The position numbers and the translations under genes were made by a program. Source: Chloroflexota bacterium (GTDB lineage Bacteria > Chloroflexota > Anaerolineae > Anaerolineales > Villigracilaceae). From it: a stretch of DNA of 64,000 nucleotides. Positions 39,011-47,544 of this stretch are shown here, piece after piece. The stretch covers positions 62,001-126,000 of the forward strand of contig JACPVF010000016.1 in the NCBI GenBank assembly GCA_016191845.1, given 5' to 3'. The notes below the pieces were generated by a model. It saw only the letters and a list, made by a program, of their open reading frames with translations, did not search any database and was not told the DNA's origin. Every line of letters begins with the position of its first letter. The first letter of the stretch is position 1.

Positions 39011-39254
39011 GGTGTGTCCTATCCACTGGAAAAAACGGTGGGTACCCCAGTTCAGCAGGGACGATCTGGCCTTCGAGATATTCCAACCATTCTGCCGCGT
39101 CGCGCTGGGCGCGCACCACGCCTTTGGGGGATTTGATGAAGACCATGACGCGGTTTTCCGAGACCGCTACATCTTCGACCACGCCATACCAGTGTTGTGC
39201 CTTGACCAATGCGCCTGGCTTGAGCCAGACAGGGGGATTAGTCTTCCCATCCAT
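39003..39254 (-). CDS. Small beta-barrel-like protein
   Basis: 83 residues: GALVKAQHWYGVVEDVAVSENRVMVFIKSPKGVVRAQRD reads as an SH3- or KOW-like barrel, then a short acidic helix (EWLEYLEGQIVPAEL). GC-rich compared with its downstream neighbour, whose start it overlaps. No known function; its size and location within the RHS-fragment region would fit an accessory protein. Confidence 0.5.
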   Translation of the reverse strand: MDGKTNPPVWLKPGALVKAQHWYGVVEDVAVSENRVMVFIKSPKGVVRAQRDAAEWLEYLEGQIVPAELGYPPFFPVDRTHHE

Positions 39255-39368
39255 TCAATAAAAGCCTTTCTGCCAGATCTATGACTTCGCGTTGCAACGT
39301 GGGATAAGTATCCCGCTGTAAATCATGTTATCAAAAATAGAATCAAATACCTACTTTTGGGGAGCAGG

Positions 39369-39926
39369 TTAATGCCACTTATTAAGCTTGATTTTTCTAC
39401 CAAAATAAATTAATAAGGATAAAAATACATTGGGTTTGATTCTATTTATTCCTTCCAATGACCAGTAGTATTTTTCATGATTCTTTTGTTTGTAATAAGC
39501 AGTTGATAAATTTCTATATATAGACAATTCATCGGGTTCTAGTAACACAGCTTTTTCTAATAGGCTAACACCTTCGTCTAAATTCCCTTGATGACATAAA
39601 ACGCTGCCCCACCAAAAAGTTGCTTCCCAATCCTGCGAGGAAATATTAAATGCAATTTGTGCTTCTTCTTTACATGCAGTAAAATTTTTTTGAATAAATA
39701 GAATATACGATTTGACAACATGGGGCCAGGCAGTATTTCCATTAATTGATAAGGCCTGATTGCATACATCTATTGCCTTATCAAATTTTCTCAGCCCGAA
39801 GTAGCTTTTGGAAATACCTTCCAGAGCCTCCATGCTATAAGGTTGCTGTTGATATAGTTCTGAAAATATTTCAAGAGATTCAGTAAATTTTTTCTTTTTC
39901 ATTGCGAGTTTAGCGTTTTCTAACAT
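39369..39926 (-). CDS. TPR-repeat protein
   Basis: 185 residues with about four tetratricopeptide repeats of 34 residues: KKKFTESLEIFSELYQQQPYSMEALEGISKSYFGLRKFDKAIDVCNQALSINGNTAW, then further copies. No signal peptide or catalytic domain. AT-rich. It is 100 bases from the end of the RHS tip fragment on the same strand, and may be its accessory or immunity factor (speculation). Confidence 0.75.
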   Translation of the reverse strand: MLENAKLAMKKKKFTESLEIFSELYQQQPYSMEALEGISKSYFGLRKFDKAIDVCNQALSINGNTAWPHVVKSYILFIQKNFTACKEEAQIAFNISSQDWEATFWWGSVLCHQGNLDEGVSLLEKAVLLEPDELSIYRNLSTAYYKQKNHEKYYWSLEGINRIKPNVFLSLLIYFGRKIKLNKWH

Positions 39927-40026
39927 TTTTCGACCTTCTTATTAGTGACATAAAATTGCCGGACAAGTTCCGCCAGAGGAGGCTTGTTGCACTACCAGCC
40001 CAAATGCAATTAACGCTGGGGCTGCT

Positions 40027-40942
40027 TTAATCGCTAATGCTGGCAAACCAACAGCAGCTGCCGCAGTTGTTAACTGTATCAGGTCTTGCTGAAAACCCCA
40101 TAGTAACACTGCCTTGAACGCCTACATTTCCTGAGGTTATTTGTGCGCGCGAAGTAGTTGACATATTCCATGGGGTAAAATCCCATCCAGTAAGAGAGCT
40201 TAGTTTAGTGCCTGTCAATGTTTTAGAATAGCCAAAATTGCCACGTGAAGTGTAGTTAGCTGCTAAGCCATTAGACAGAGTAATTTTATCCCTAATGCTT
40301 ATGCCATTTGGTCCAAGAGTATAAGTGAGCGGCGAACCGTTTGCGTCAATCACTCCGACTTGCCCACTTATTCTAATACCTCCATATATTTCGAAACCCA
40401 GGTTTTTATACAGGGTTACGTTCCCGGTCGCAACTCCATAGTTATATAATCCAGACCAATCTAGAAGGGCTAATGCAATTTCTAGGGCTTCATTTCTGCC
40501 GCCGCACCTTGTTCTGATGTCAAAACCACAACCATCATTAGGCCTCGGTTTTGTATTACCTCCAGTAAAACCAGCACCCCTTGTTCCATCATCATTTAAG
40601 CATTCGTCTGAATTACCTACACACTTATGGCCTGAAGGGTCGGATAATTTTATTGGATTGTTGCTCACATACGCATAGCGATCATATCCCTGCGCTCCGC
40701 CAGGAACAATCGTATCCGCCTGGGCAAACCTGCCGAGGGCGGGTCATACCAACGGCGTTGTCCACTCGCCGCAAAGCGGCTCGGGATGCTTCGCGATAGA
40801 ACATCAGGCCAAAGCGATGTCTGAGCCTGTCGAAGGACCCTCGGTCACGCCGCTGGTGGTGGGGCGTCCATGTCCCCAAAGGGGATGCTATAGCAGTACT
40901 GTCCCGTAAAGGTGTTGCGGGGGGCAGGGTCATGCGGCGCAC
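40027..40942 (-). pseudogene. Orphan RHS C-terminal core and toxin-tip fragment, frameshifted
   Basis: Across two frames the minus strand encodes the end of an RHS core: FGLMFYRE, then (after a one-base loss in WYDP) ALGRFAQADTIVPGGAQGYDRYAYVSNNPIKLSDPSGHK, followed by a variable tip of about 190 residues (Gly/Asn/Ser-rich, no recognised catalytic motif). The track ORF 40027-40668 starts inside the core at MSNNP. The upstream YD-repeat shell is absent. About 16 extra codons (around ASRAALRRVDNAVG) sit after FYRE. Such orphan tips are spare toxin ends that recombine with full RHS genes. Confidence 0.75.
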
Positions 40943-41024
40943 CTTGGATGAATATCCCTAATGCAGTTGAAGTGAAGATTGACAAATGACAAACTTTACG
41001 CGTCGGCTAAATTTGAAAAGGGAA

Positions 41025-41696
41025 TTATTCTTGGTAAGTTTCATATCCCTCCCATTTTCTGACCTCGAAACCTTGAAAAGGTACAATCTTCAAATAGTTG
41101 TCGATTCCAGGATTGAAAAATACCAACCCCTGTATTTCAGATGACTTGTCGATCTCTACTGTGTAGCCCATGGATGGCGACACAACCATTAATGCCAGAC
41201 CGGTCTCTGGATAAATCATGAATACATCGCAACCGCCATGAACACAATTGTTAGACTGAATATTTATGGGCTCGCCGAAAACGCCTAGAGCTTCTTCAAG
41301 GCTGATATTCTGATTGTGGTTAAATCTTATTGAGATAAACAGAATAATATTATTCCCAGCTTCAGTCTCTGCATATCCATTATATGATTGACTTCCTGCC
41401 CACTGCACGCCAGTTTTCGTCAGGCTCATGGTCTTGGCGCCCGGCAGCTTCGCGAGTATTTCCATTGTATCTTGCAATGAAGTTCGACCTGGTGTAATAC
41501 CTTCCCAACAAGGCGGCGTACAAGTAGCGTCATTCAGCCAGTTCGTTTTCCAATTATAGCGAAATGTTAAATCGGTTGAAGTGAGTGAGGGAAGTGGTAT
41601 TGGCGTGCTTTGGGTTATAGATGGATACGCATTGCACGAGACGAGTAATACAACATAAATAGCAAGCAAAAGTTTGCGCAGCATGGGATTGTTCAT
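41025..41696 (-). CDS. CxPPCW-motif lipoprotein
   Basis: The track ORF is too long; ATG 41696 with AAGGA 8 bases upstream gives 223 residues. Signal MNNPMLRKLLLAIYVVLLVSC has a lipobox. The mature start reads NWLNDATCTPPCWEGITPGRTSLQD, a motif shared with the broken gene at 42423-43041. The rest alternates beta strands and short helices with a second Cys pair (CVHGGC). Family function unknown; the paralogue pair and the RHS tips nearby suggest a locally duplicated accessory family. Confidence 0.75.
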   Translation of the reverse strand: MNNPMLRKLLLAIYVVLLVSCNAYPSITQSTPIPLPSLTSTDLTFRYNWKTNWLNDATCTPPCWEGITPGRTSLQDTMEILAKLPGAKTMSLTKTGVQWAGSQSYNGYAETEAGNNIILFISIRFNHNQNISLEEALGVFGEPINIQSNNCVHGGCDVFMIYPETGLALMVVSPSMGYTVEIDKSSEIQGLVFFNPGIDNYLKIVPFQGFEVRKWEGYETYQE

Positions 41697-42105
41697 TGGA
41701 TGAATCCTTTTTACTAGCGACCGTGAGCAAAGGAATGCGGATATCGATAATAAAAAATTGAACTGAGAATATACTACTGTCTTCTCTTCGGTATATACAT
41801 TGGCCCCGCCTATCCCAATATAATCGACAGTATACATAAAACTATCAGCAAAGCCCTCGTATGGATTTTTTCAGCGTATATTGTATGAGCTTCATTTTAA
41901 CTCTCCCGTTCACTACCTGTAGCCCTAGACTGCATATTTTGAACATAAATCGTAATAGATTTTTCCATGGCCATTACAATCGGTACCCTCGTCGTGATGA
42001 TAACTACCAGCTGTAGCTGAGGGTTACTCCCCCATCTATTTGCACTTGAGGCTTGCCAGGCATTGATTAGAGTCATTCTGCATTGATAGCCGCTCTGTCC
42101 ATCAT
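41697..42105. other. Gap without recognisable gene
   Basis: AT-rich, several stops in all frames. I see no gene, RNA or terminator here. It ends in the second RHS scrap. Confidence 0.5.
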
Positions 42106-42160
42106 GGCATTGTCCCTTTGCGGGATGCTCGCGATAGAACATGAGGCCGAAGTGATGCCC
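42106..42160 (-). pseudogene. Second RHS core scrap (FGLMFYRE)
   Basis: Minus strand reads FGLMFYREHPAKG, the same RHS-core segment and the same anomalous continuation (FYRE + short insert) as at 40027-40942. Only this stretch remains. It sits between the two CxPPCW lipoprotein genes. Confidence 0.6.
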
Positions 42161-42178
42161 TGAGCCTGCGCCGTGAAG

Positions 42179-42258
42179 GGACGCGGGTCAGCTTCCAGGC
42201 GGAGGAGATGGGGAGCGCCTACAACACCTTCCGTGCGGCGGTGGAGTTGGCGAGGTGA
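42179..42258 (+). pseudogene. C-terminal scrap of an unknown gene, copy B
   Basis: TRVSFQAEEMGSAYNTFRAA VELAR and stop; near-identical to 38331-38406 on the same strand. The origin protein is not recognised. The region to 42422 holds nothing else. Confidence 0.5.
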
Positions 42259-42422
42259 GTGCTGTGTGCTGTACAACCTGAACCATAAGCATGTACCTGG
42301 CGGCTCCTGGCATTGATGCTGGATGTGGTGTTGCAGAACAAGGCGCGGACATGTGTCCGAAAGGGTAAAAGCTCAAAATCTTTTGATGGCATAATAAACA
42401 AACTAGCGGCAGCAAGTTCTCC

Positions 42423-43041
42423 TCATCCATCAGAATAAACACCATAACCCGCCCATTTGTCTATTTTATAAGGAGCAGGAGGGAAGTTGTACCAATAGCT
42501 ATCCAATCCTGTTTCAATAAAATAAACCCTGAAGATGTTCGATTCTGGAGAGATTTCAGCGCTCCAGTTTTCCTGTTTATTTGTATCAGGGAGGTACAAG
42601 TTCATCACCATGCCTAACTTTTCATATATGACATGTGTTTCGCAGCCTGCACCAGGATCACATTTATACAACCTGACATAATCTGGTTGACCATATTTAT
42701 TGATAATTAACTTGGTTGGCACATGCTCATATGCCAGGTCTAGAGTGACACTTAATACTATAGAACTGTCCTTTTGTTTTTTTTAAATATACGCTTGGGT
42801 ATTTTTGTTGAAAGTTAGAAGTATCGTTTAAAGATGTGATACCAGGTGTTATCGATTCCCAGCATGGTGGTGAGCATGCTGGGTTTTCCAGCCACTGTAT
42901 GAACCATTCAGGAGGGACAGAAATGACTGTAGCTGCTGGAGTTGTAGTTGATGAATTGCTTTGGGGTGTGCAGGCTCCAGCCAAAATGATTATCCATATT
43001 GCCAGAACAAAACGGCCTTTTCTTTCAAATTTTGGATGCAT
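42423..43041 (-). pseudogene. CxPPCW-motif lipoprotein, frameshifted at an A8 tract
   Basis: Two track ORFs are one gene. The first half (42727-43041) has a lipoprotein signal ending LAGAC and then WLENPACSPPCWESITPGITSLND. After the tract of eight A (coding strand, 42777-42784) the reading must shift by one to continue KDSSIVLSVTLDLAYEHVPTKLIINKYGQPDY and the second half (42423-42722). Combined length about 205 residues, like its paralogue at 41025-41696. The tract may be a real mutation, a phase-variable switch, or a sequencing error. Confidence 0.8.
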
Positions 43042-43214
43042 CTCAACTCCATTCTCTTAATGAATATCTTTTGATTGTATAGCGAAATCCAAATATTAGA
43101 ACGGCCACGAGACGCAGATTTCATCCTCACGTAGCACCCTCGAAGTGTAGTAGAGGGGAGCATGCCTTACAGCAAACTTCAAATACCATTTCCTGCCGCT
43201 AGATTCGGTCCGCT

Positions 43215-44381
43215 TCACGACTCCCCGCGATGGATGACTCCCTTGCCGTACTTCTCCTGCAACTGGTCCACCACCTCCTGCAGTTTGCGCGACTTCTCTG
43301 AGCCCCCGTCCCATAATCCCAGTTGACGGACGGGCGCGCCAAGTCCGCTGACGCCCACGCCGATCAGGCGCACGGCCTGGCGCGGCTTGCGCACGGTGTG
43401 CAGCAGTTTCAGCGCGGTCTTGACGATCTCCTCGTCGTTGTCGGTGGGTTGGGGCAGGGTGGTCTGGCGCGTCAGGGTGGTGAAGTCGGGCCAGCGGATC
43501 TTGATCTTGACCGTCTTGCCTGCCAGGTCGTTCCTGCGCAACGAACGGCCGACCTCCGCCGCCAGTTCGCGCAGGGTCCTTTCGAGGGTCTTGTCGTCCG
43601 AGACGTCGCGCGTAAAGGTCGTCTCCTGGCTGATGGACTTGGTCTCGTGTTCGGTCACGATGGGACGCTCGTCCTGTCCCCGCGCGTGGGCCGCCAGCTC
43701 GCGGCCGTTCTCGCCAAAACGGCGCACCAGGTCCGCTTCGGGCCAGGCGGCGATGTCGCCGATGGTGTGGAGTCCCAACTCGGCCAGCTTGGCCTCGGTC
43801 TTCGGGCCCACGCCCCACAGCATGTTTGCGGGCAGCGGCGCGAGGAAGGCCGCCTCCTGTCCCGCGGGGACGAGGGTCAGGCCGAAGGGCGGAGCTCCCT
43901 TCTTGGCGCCTTTCTTCCCGACCTCGGTGGCAATCTTGGCCATCAGTTTGTTCGACGCGATCCCCACTGAGCAGGGCAATCCCAATTCGTCGCGGATGCC
44001 CGCCTGCAGGTCCAGGGCGATCTGACGGGGGTCCTTGTCGCGCAGGTCCGAAAGGTCGAGGAAGGCTTCGTCGATGGAGATCTGCTCTACCAGCGGAGTC
44101 AGGTTCCGCAGGCGTTCCATCACCTGCTCCGAGACTTCGCCGTACAACCGATGCCGCGAGGGGACGATGATCAGATGGGGCACCAGCCGCACCGCACGCG
44201 ACATGGGCATGGCCGAGCGCACCCCGAACTGCCGCGCGGCGTACGAACAGGAGGCTACCACGCCGCGTTCATCGGGCTTGCCGCCCACGGCAAAGGGCTT
44301 CCCGCGCAGGTCGGGGTTGCGGGTTTCTTCCACAGAGCAGAAAAAAGCGTCCAGGTCGAGGTGCAGAATGGTGCGGGGCAT
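43215..44381 (-). CDS. dinB: DNA polymerase IV (Y family)
   Basis: Error-prone translesion polymerase. ATG 44381 (MPRTILHLDLDAFF) follows GAGG and is preferred over the track start; 388 residues. Catalytic carboxylates in HLDLDAFFCSVE (Asp8, Asp10) and SIDEAFLDLSDL. Helix-hairpin-helix region LWGVGPKTEAKLAELGLHTIGDIA and a little-finger domain (ETTFTRDVSD...) complete it. No LexA box is evident upstream, instead a palindromic repeat and a TATAAT (44391-44396) almost abutting the start. No beta-clamp motif was confidently identified. Confidence 0.95.
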   Translation of the reverse strand: MPRTILHLDLDAFFCSVEETRNPDLRGKPFAVGGKPDERGVVASCSYAARQFGVRSAMPMSRAVRLVPHLIIVPSRHRLYGEVSEQVMERLRNLTPLVEQISIDEAFLDLSDLRDKDPRQIALDLQAGIRDELGLPCSVGIASNKLMAKIATEVGKKGAKKGAPPFGLTLVPAGQEAAFLAPLPANMLWGVGPKTEAKLAELGLHTIGDIAAWPEADLVRRFGENGRELAAHARGQDERPIVTEHETKSISQETTFTRDVSDDKTLERTLRELAAEVGRSLRRNDLAGKTVKIKIRWPDFTTLTRQTTLPQPTDNDEEIVKTALKLLHTVRKPRQAVRLIGVGVSGLGAPVRQLGLWDGGSEKSRKLQEVVDQLQEKYGKGVIHRGES

Positions 44382-44395
44382 CTTCCTCATTATAA

Positions 44396-44490
44396 AATAC
44401 CCACGGTCACAAATTGCGCTTTTTCAAAGGCGGGAAAGTGCAATTCCCTGGCACTGCCCGCCAGGGCAGGTATGTGGCCGAGTGCGGTAG
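44396..44490. repeat. Palindromic repeat CCCACGGTCACAAATT, copy B
   Basis: CCCACGGTCACAAATTGCGCTTT, larger centre with its own GCCCGCCAGGGC-type hairpin, and a diverged right arm TGTGGCCGAGTGCGGTA. Same family and same orientation to the neighbouring minus-strand gene as copy A. Confidence 0.82.
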
Positions 44491-44525
44491 ATGAAAAATT
44501 GGTAAGAATTGGCTACCCCTACATA

Positions 44526-44554
44526 TTGAACATTTGTTAGAGAAAAGTTATACT
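44526..44554 (+). promoter_or_regulatory. Promoter of the NBR1-Ig surface protein gene
   Basis: TTGAAC, 17 bases, TATACT, leaving a leader of about 80 bases before AGGAG and the ATG. Confidence 0.65.
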
Positions 44555-44640
44555 TAGGCATGGCGTATAGTCAAATGTTGGAACTTTTTAACCTGTAATT
44601 CCGTCACAATGCAGGTAGTATGTAGAAGGAGAGAATCCCT

Positions 44641-46761
44641 ATGCGTTCCAAGTTGAAACTTTTTTCTTTTGTACTTTTGATGGCCATGTTGTTGTCGCTG
44701 GTTCCCGCGGCGGGATTGCCCACTCCCGCTTCCGCCGCCTCGACCTGCGACTGGGCCCAGTTCGTGGCCGACGTGACCGTGCCTGACGGCACCAGTTTTG
44801 CGCCCGGCGCGGCCTTCAAGAAGACCTGGCGCTTGAAGAACATCGGCTCCTGCACGTGGACCACGGGTTATTCGCTGGTCTTCGACAGTGGCGAGAAGTT
44901 CGGTGCGCCCAGTGCGGTCAACTTCCCGATCAACGTGGCCCCCGGCCAGACCGTGGACCTGTCGATTGACATGACCACGCCCAGCTCGGCCGGGCATTAC
45001 TTCAGTTACTGGAAGCTGCGCAATGCCTCGAACGTGATCTTTGGCATCGGCACCACCGCCAACAAAGCCTTCTGGGCCGAGATCAATGTGACCTCGACCT
45101 CGGGTGCGGGCTACGACTTCACCGCCAACGCGGCTTCGGCCACCTGGACCAGTGGTGCGGGCGCCCTCTCGTTCCCGGGCACCGACGGCTCGGCCAACGG
45201 CTTCGTGCTCAAGAAGGACAATCCCAAGTTCGAGACCGGCGTGACCTCGGCCCAGGCGGGTCTGTTGTTCAGCCCGAACAACCTGAACAACGGCTTCGTC
45301 CAGGGCATCTATCCCGCCTTCCGTGTCAACAGCGGCGACCGCTTCCAGGCCACCATCGGCTGTGAATACGGCGCGACCACCTGTTACGTCGAGTATCGCC
45401 TGCTGTACCAGATCGGTTCGGGCGCGGTCACCACGTACTGGACCTTCCGCGAGAAATACGAGGGCCTGACCTACAACGTCAACCTCGACCTGAGTCCGCT
45501 GGCGGGCCAGGATGTCAAGTTCATCCTGTATAACTTTGCCTACGGCTCTCCCTCGGGGGACCGTGCCCTGTGGGGCAACCCGATCATCGCTCGCGCGGGT
45601 GTTGTCACGCCTCCCACCATCACGCCGACCGTGACGGGCACGCCGCCCACGCCGACCCCCACCAAGATCGCCACCGTCCCGCCTGCTGCCTGTGACCGTG
45701 CCCAGTTCATCGCGGATGTCACCGTCCCCGACGGCACCGCCTTCGCGCCTGGCATCGCCTTCACTAAGACCTGGCGCCTGAAGAACATCGGCACCTGCAC
45801 CTGGACCACGGGCTACTCGCTCATGTTCGACAGCGGCGAGAAGATGGGCGGCCCCGATACGGCTGCCATGCCCACCAACGTGGCCCCCGGCCAGACCGTG
45901 GACATCACCATCAACCTGACCTCACCGACCACCGCGGGCAGTTACCGTGGCTACTGGAAGTTCAAGAACGCCAGTGGCGTGCCCTTCGGCATCGGCACGG
46001 GCGGCACCAAGTCCTGGTGGGTCGACATCAAGGTGTCGGGCACAGGCACGGTTCCGAACACACCCACTACGCCGTCCACTCCGTCCACCCCAGTGGCGGG
46101 CTCCTCGTTCGACTTCGCGGCCAACGCCTGCGCGGCGGTCTGGTACAGCGGCTCGGGCCAGCTGCCCTGCCCGGGCTCCGAGGGTGACACCCGCGGGTTC
46201 ATGATCAAGCAGACCGCTCCCAAGCTCGAGAACGGCACCACCGACTCGCGCGCAGCCTTGCTGACCGTCCCGCAGAACGTCAACAACGGGTACATCCAGG
46301 GCTTCTTCCCGCCCTATACCGTCAAGGCGGGCGACCGCTTCCGCGCTACCATCGGCTGTGAGAACGGCGCCTCCAACTGCTACGTCGTCTTCCGCCTCGA
46401 TTACCAGATCGGCAGCGGCAGCATCCAGACCCTGTGGGCCTTCGTGGAGAAGTATGAAGGCCAGGTCTACAACGCCGATGTGGACCTGACCCCGCTGGTT
46501 GGGCAGAACGTCAAGTTCATTCTGACCATCCTGGCCACGGGTTCGCCCGTGGGGGACCGCGCCCTGTGGACGGGCCCCATTATCTACAATCCGTCGGTTG
46601 CCACAGCGGTCCCGCCGACCGCCACGGCCACCCTGCCGTTGACGGGCACGCCCACCGCGACGACTGCGCCCGCGACGGCCACCAACACGACCGTCCCACC
46701 CACGGCGACCAATACCACGGTCCCGCCCTCGGAGACACCCACTCCCACGGCTACTCCGTAA
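44641..46761 (+). CDS. Secreted protein with two NBR1-Ig-like modules
   Basis: 706 residues. Signal peptide (MRSKLKLFSFVLLMAMLLSLVPA ... ASA). Two tandem modules, each an Ig-like domain from NBR1 (CDWAQFVADVTVPDGT ... CTWTTGYSLVFDSGEK, residues about 36-150; and CDRAQFIADVTVPDGT ..., about 348-465) followed by a beta-sandwich of about 160 residues (FAANACAAVWYSGSGQ..., GCENGASNCYVVFRLDYQIGSG). Thr/Pro linkers separate them and a Thr/Pro tail ends the protein. The modules are strongly similar, an internal duplication. Probably an abundant surface or S-layer-type protein; there is no obvious anchor. Confidence 0.87.
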   Translation: MRSKLKLFSFVLLMAMLLSLVPAAGLPTPASAASTCDWAQFVADVTVPDGTSFAPGAAFKKTWRLKNIGSCTWTTGYSLVFDSGEKFGAPSAVNFPINVAPGQTVDLSIDMTTPSSAGHYFSYWKLRNASNVIFGIGTTANKAFWAEINVTSTSGAGYDFTANAASATWTSGAGALSFPGTDGSANGFVLKKDNPKFETGVTSAQAGLLFSPNNLNNGFVQGIYPAFRVNSGDRFQATIGCEYGATTCYVEYRLLYQIGSGAVTTYWTFREKYEGLTYNVNLDLSPLAGQDVKFILYNFAYGSPSGDRALWGNPIIARAGVVTPPTITPTVTGTPPTPTPTKIATVPPAACDRAQFIADVTVPDGTAFAPGIAFTKTWRLKNIGTCTWTTGYSLMFDSGEKMGGPDTAAMPTNVAPGQTVDITINLTSPTTAGSYRGYWKFKNASGVPFGIGTGGTKSWWVDIKVSGTGTVPNTPTTPSTPSTPVAGSSFDFAANACAAVWYSGSGQLPCPGSEGDTRGFMIKQTAPKLENGTTDSRAALLTVPQNVNNGYIQGFFPPYTVKAGDRFRATIGCENGASNCYVVFRLDYQIGSGSIQTLWAFVEKYEGQVYNADVDLTPLVGQNVKFILTILATGSPVGDRALWTGPIIYNPSVATAVPPTATATLPLTGTPTATTAPATATNTTVPPTATNTTVPPSETPTPTATP

Positions 46762-46782
46762 TTTCCCGATCTTTACTGGACG

Positions 46783-46812
46783 AAGGCCTGGTCCTCGTGA
46801 CCAGGCCTTTTC
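46783..46812 (+). terminator. Terminator after the NBR1-Ig protein gene
   Basis: AAGGCCTGGTC, CTCGT, GACCAGGCCTTTT: 11-bp stem and a short T run. Confidence 0.87.
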
Positions 46813-46824
46813 TCAACCCCTGCC

Positions 46825-47541
46825 ATGACCCACGAACGCCCCCTCCTGCTCCTCGCTGACGATGACCCGACCATCGCGGACAGCCTCGCCCCGTTCCTCG
46901 AACGCGCGGGCTTCCACGTATTGGTTGCTTCGGACGGTCTCTCGGCGCTGGAGAAGGCCCAGGCCCACCGCCCGGACATGATCATCCTGGATGTGCTCAT
47001 GCCGCGCATGGACGGCCGCGAGACCCTGCGCCGTCTGCGCCGCGCCAACGTCTGGACTCCCACCATCCTGTTGACCCAGGTGGGTGAATCCTCCGAGCGC
47101 GCCCTGGCCCTCGAAGAAGGCGCCGACGATTACATCAACAAGCCCTTCGATCCGCACGAACTGCTGGCGCGCGTGCGCGCCGTCTTGCGGCGTGCCAGGC
47201 CGGGCGAACGCTCCCTCTCCGCCGCGTGGACCCTGACTTCGGGCGACCTCACCCTCGACCGTCGCGCGCGCCGCGCCACGATCAAAGGCAAACAGCTCGA
47301 CCTGACGCCCAAGGCTCTCTCGGTGTTGGAATACTTGATGACCCATCCCGATGAGGCCGTCTCGCGCGAACGCCTGCTTGAGTCGGTCTGGGGCTGGGAG
47401 TACCCCGCGGGCACGCGCACCGTGGACACGCGCATGGCGGAGTTGCGCCGCGCGCTCGAAGACGACCCCGCCGAGCCGCGCTACATCGAGACCGTCCCTG
47501 CCGAAGGGTATCGTTTCATTGCGGATGTGAGAGGGGAATAA
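46825..47541 (+). CDS. OmpR-family response regulator
   Basis: 238 residues. Receiver domain (about 1-120) with the acidic pair LLADDDP, phospho-acceptor Asp in MIILDVLMPRMDG, and Lys in YINKPFDPHELLARV. C-terminal winged helix (about 135-235; LTPKALSVLEYLMTHPDEAVSRERLLESVWGWEY). Pairs with the histidine kinase gene that starts 3 bases downstream. Its target genes are not indicated. Confidence 0.95.
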   Translation: MTHERPLLLLADDDPTIADSLAPFLERAGFHVLVASDGLSALEKAQAHRPDMIILDVLMPRMDGRETLRRLRRANVWTPTILLTQVGESSERALALEEGADDYINKPFDPHELLARVRAVLRRARPGERSLSAAWTLTSGDLTLDRRARRATIKGKQLDLTPKALSVLEYLMTHPDEAVSRERLLESVWGWEYPAGTRTVDTRMAELRRALEDDPAEPRYIETVPAEGYRFIADVRGE

Positions 47542-47544
47542 CGC

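Noticed and set aside
44526-44540. GAACATTTGTTA as a LexA box near dinB
   Set aside because: It departs from GAACN4GTTC and lies on the side of the plus-strand gene, about 140 bases upstream of the dinB start.
45600-46760. Tandem DNA repeats in the Thr/Pro-rich parts of the NBR1-Ig gene
   Set aside because: Low-complexity protein linkers explain the repetition; no perfect tandem unit stands out.
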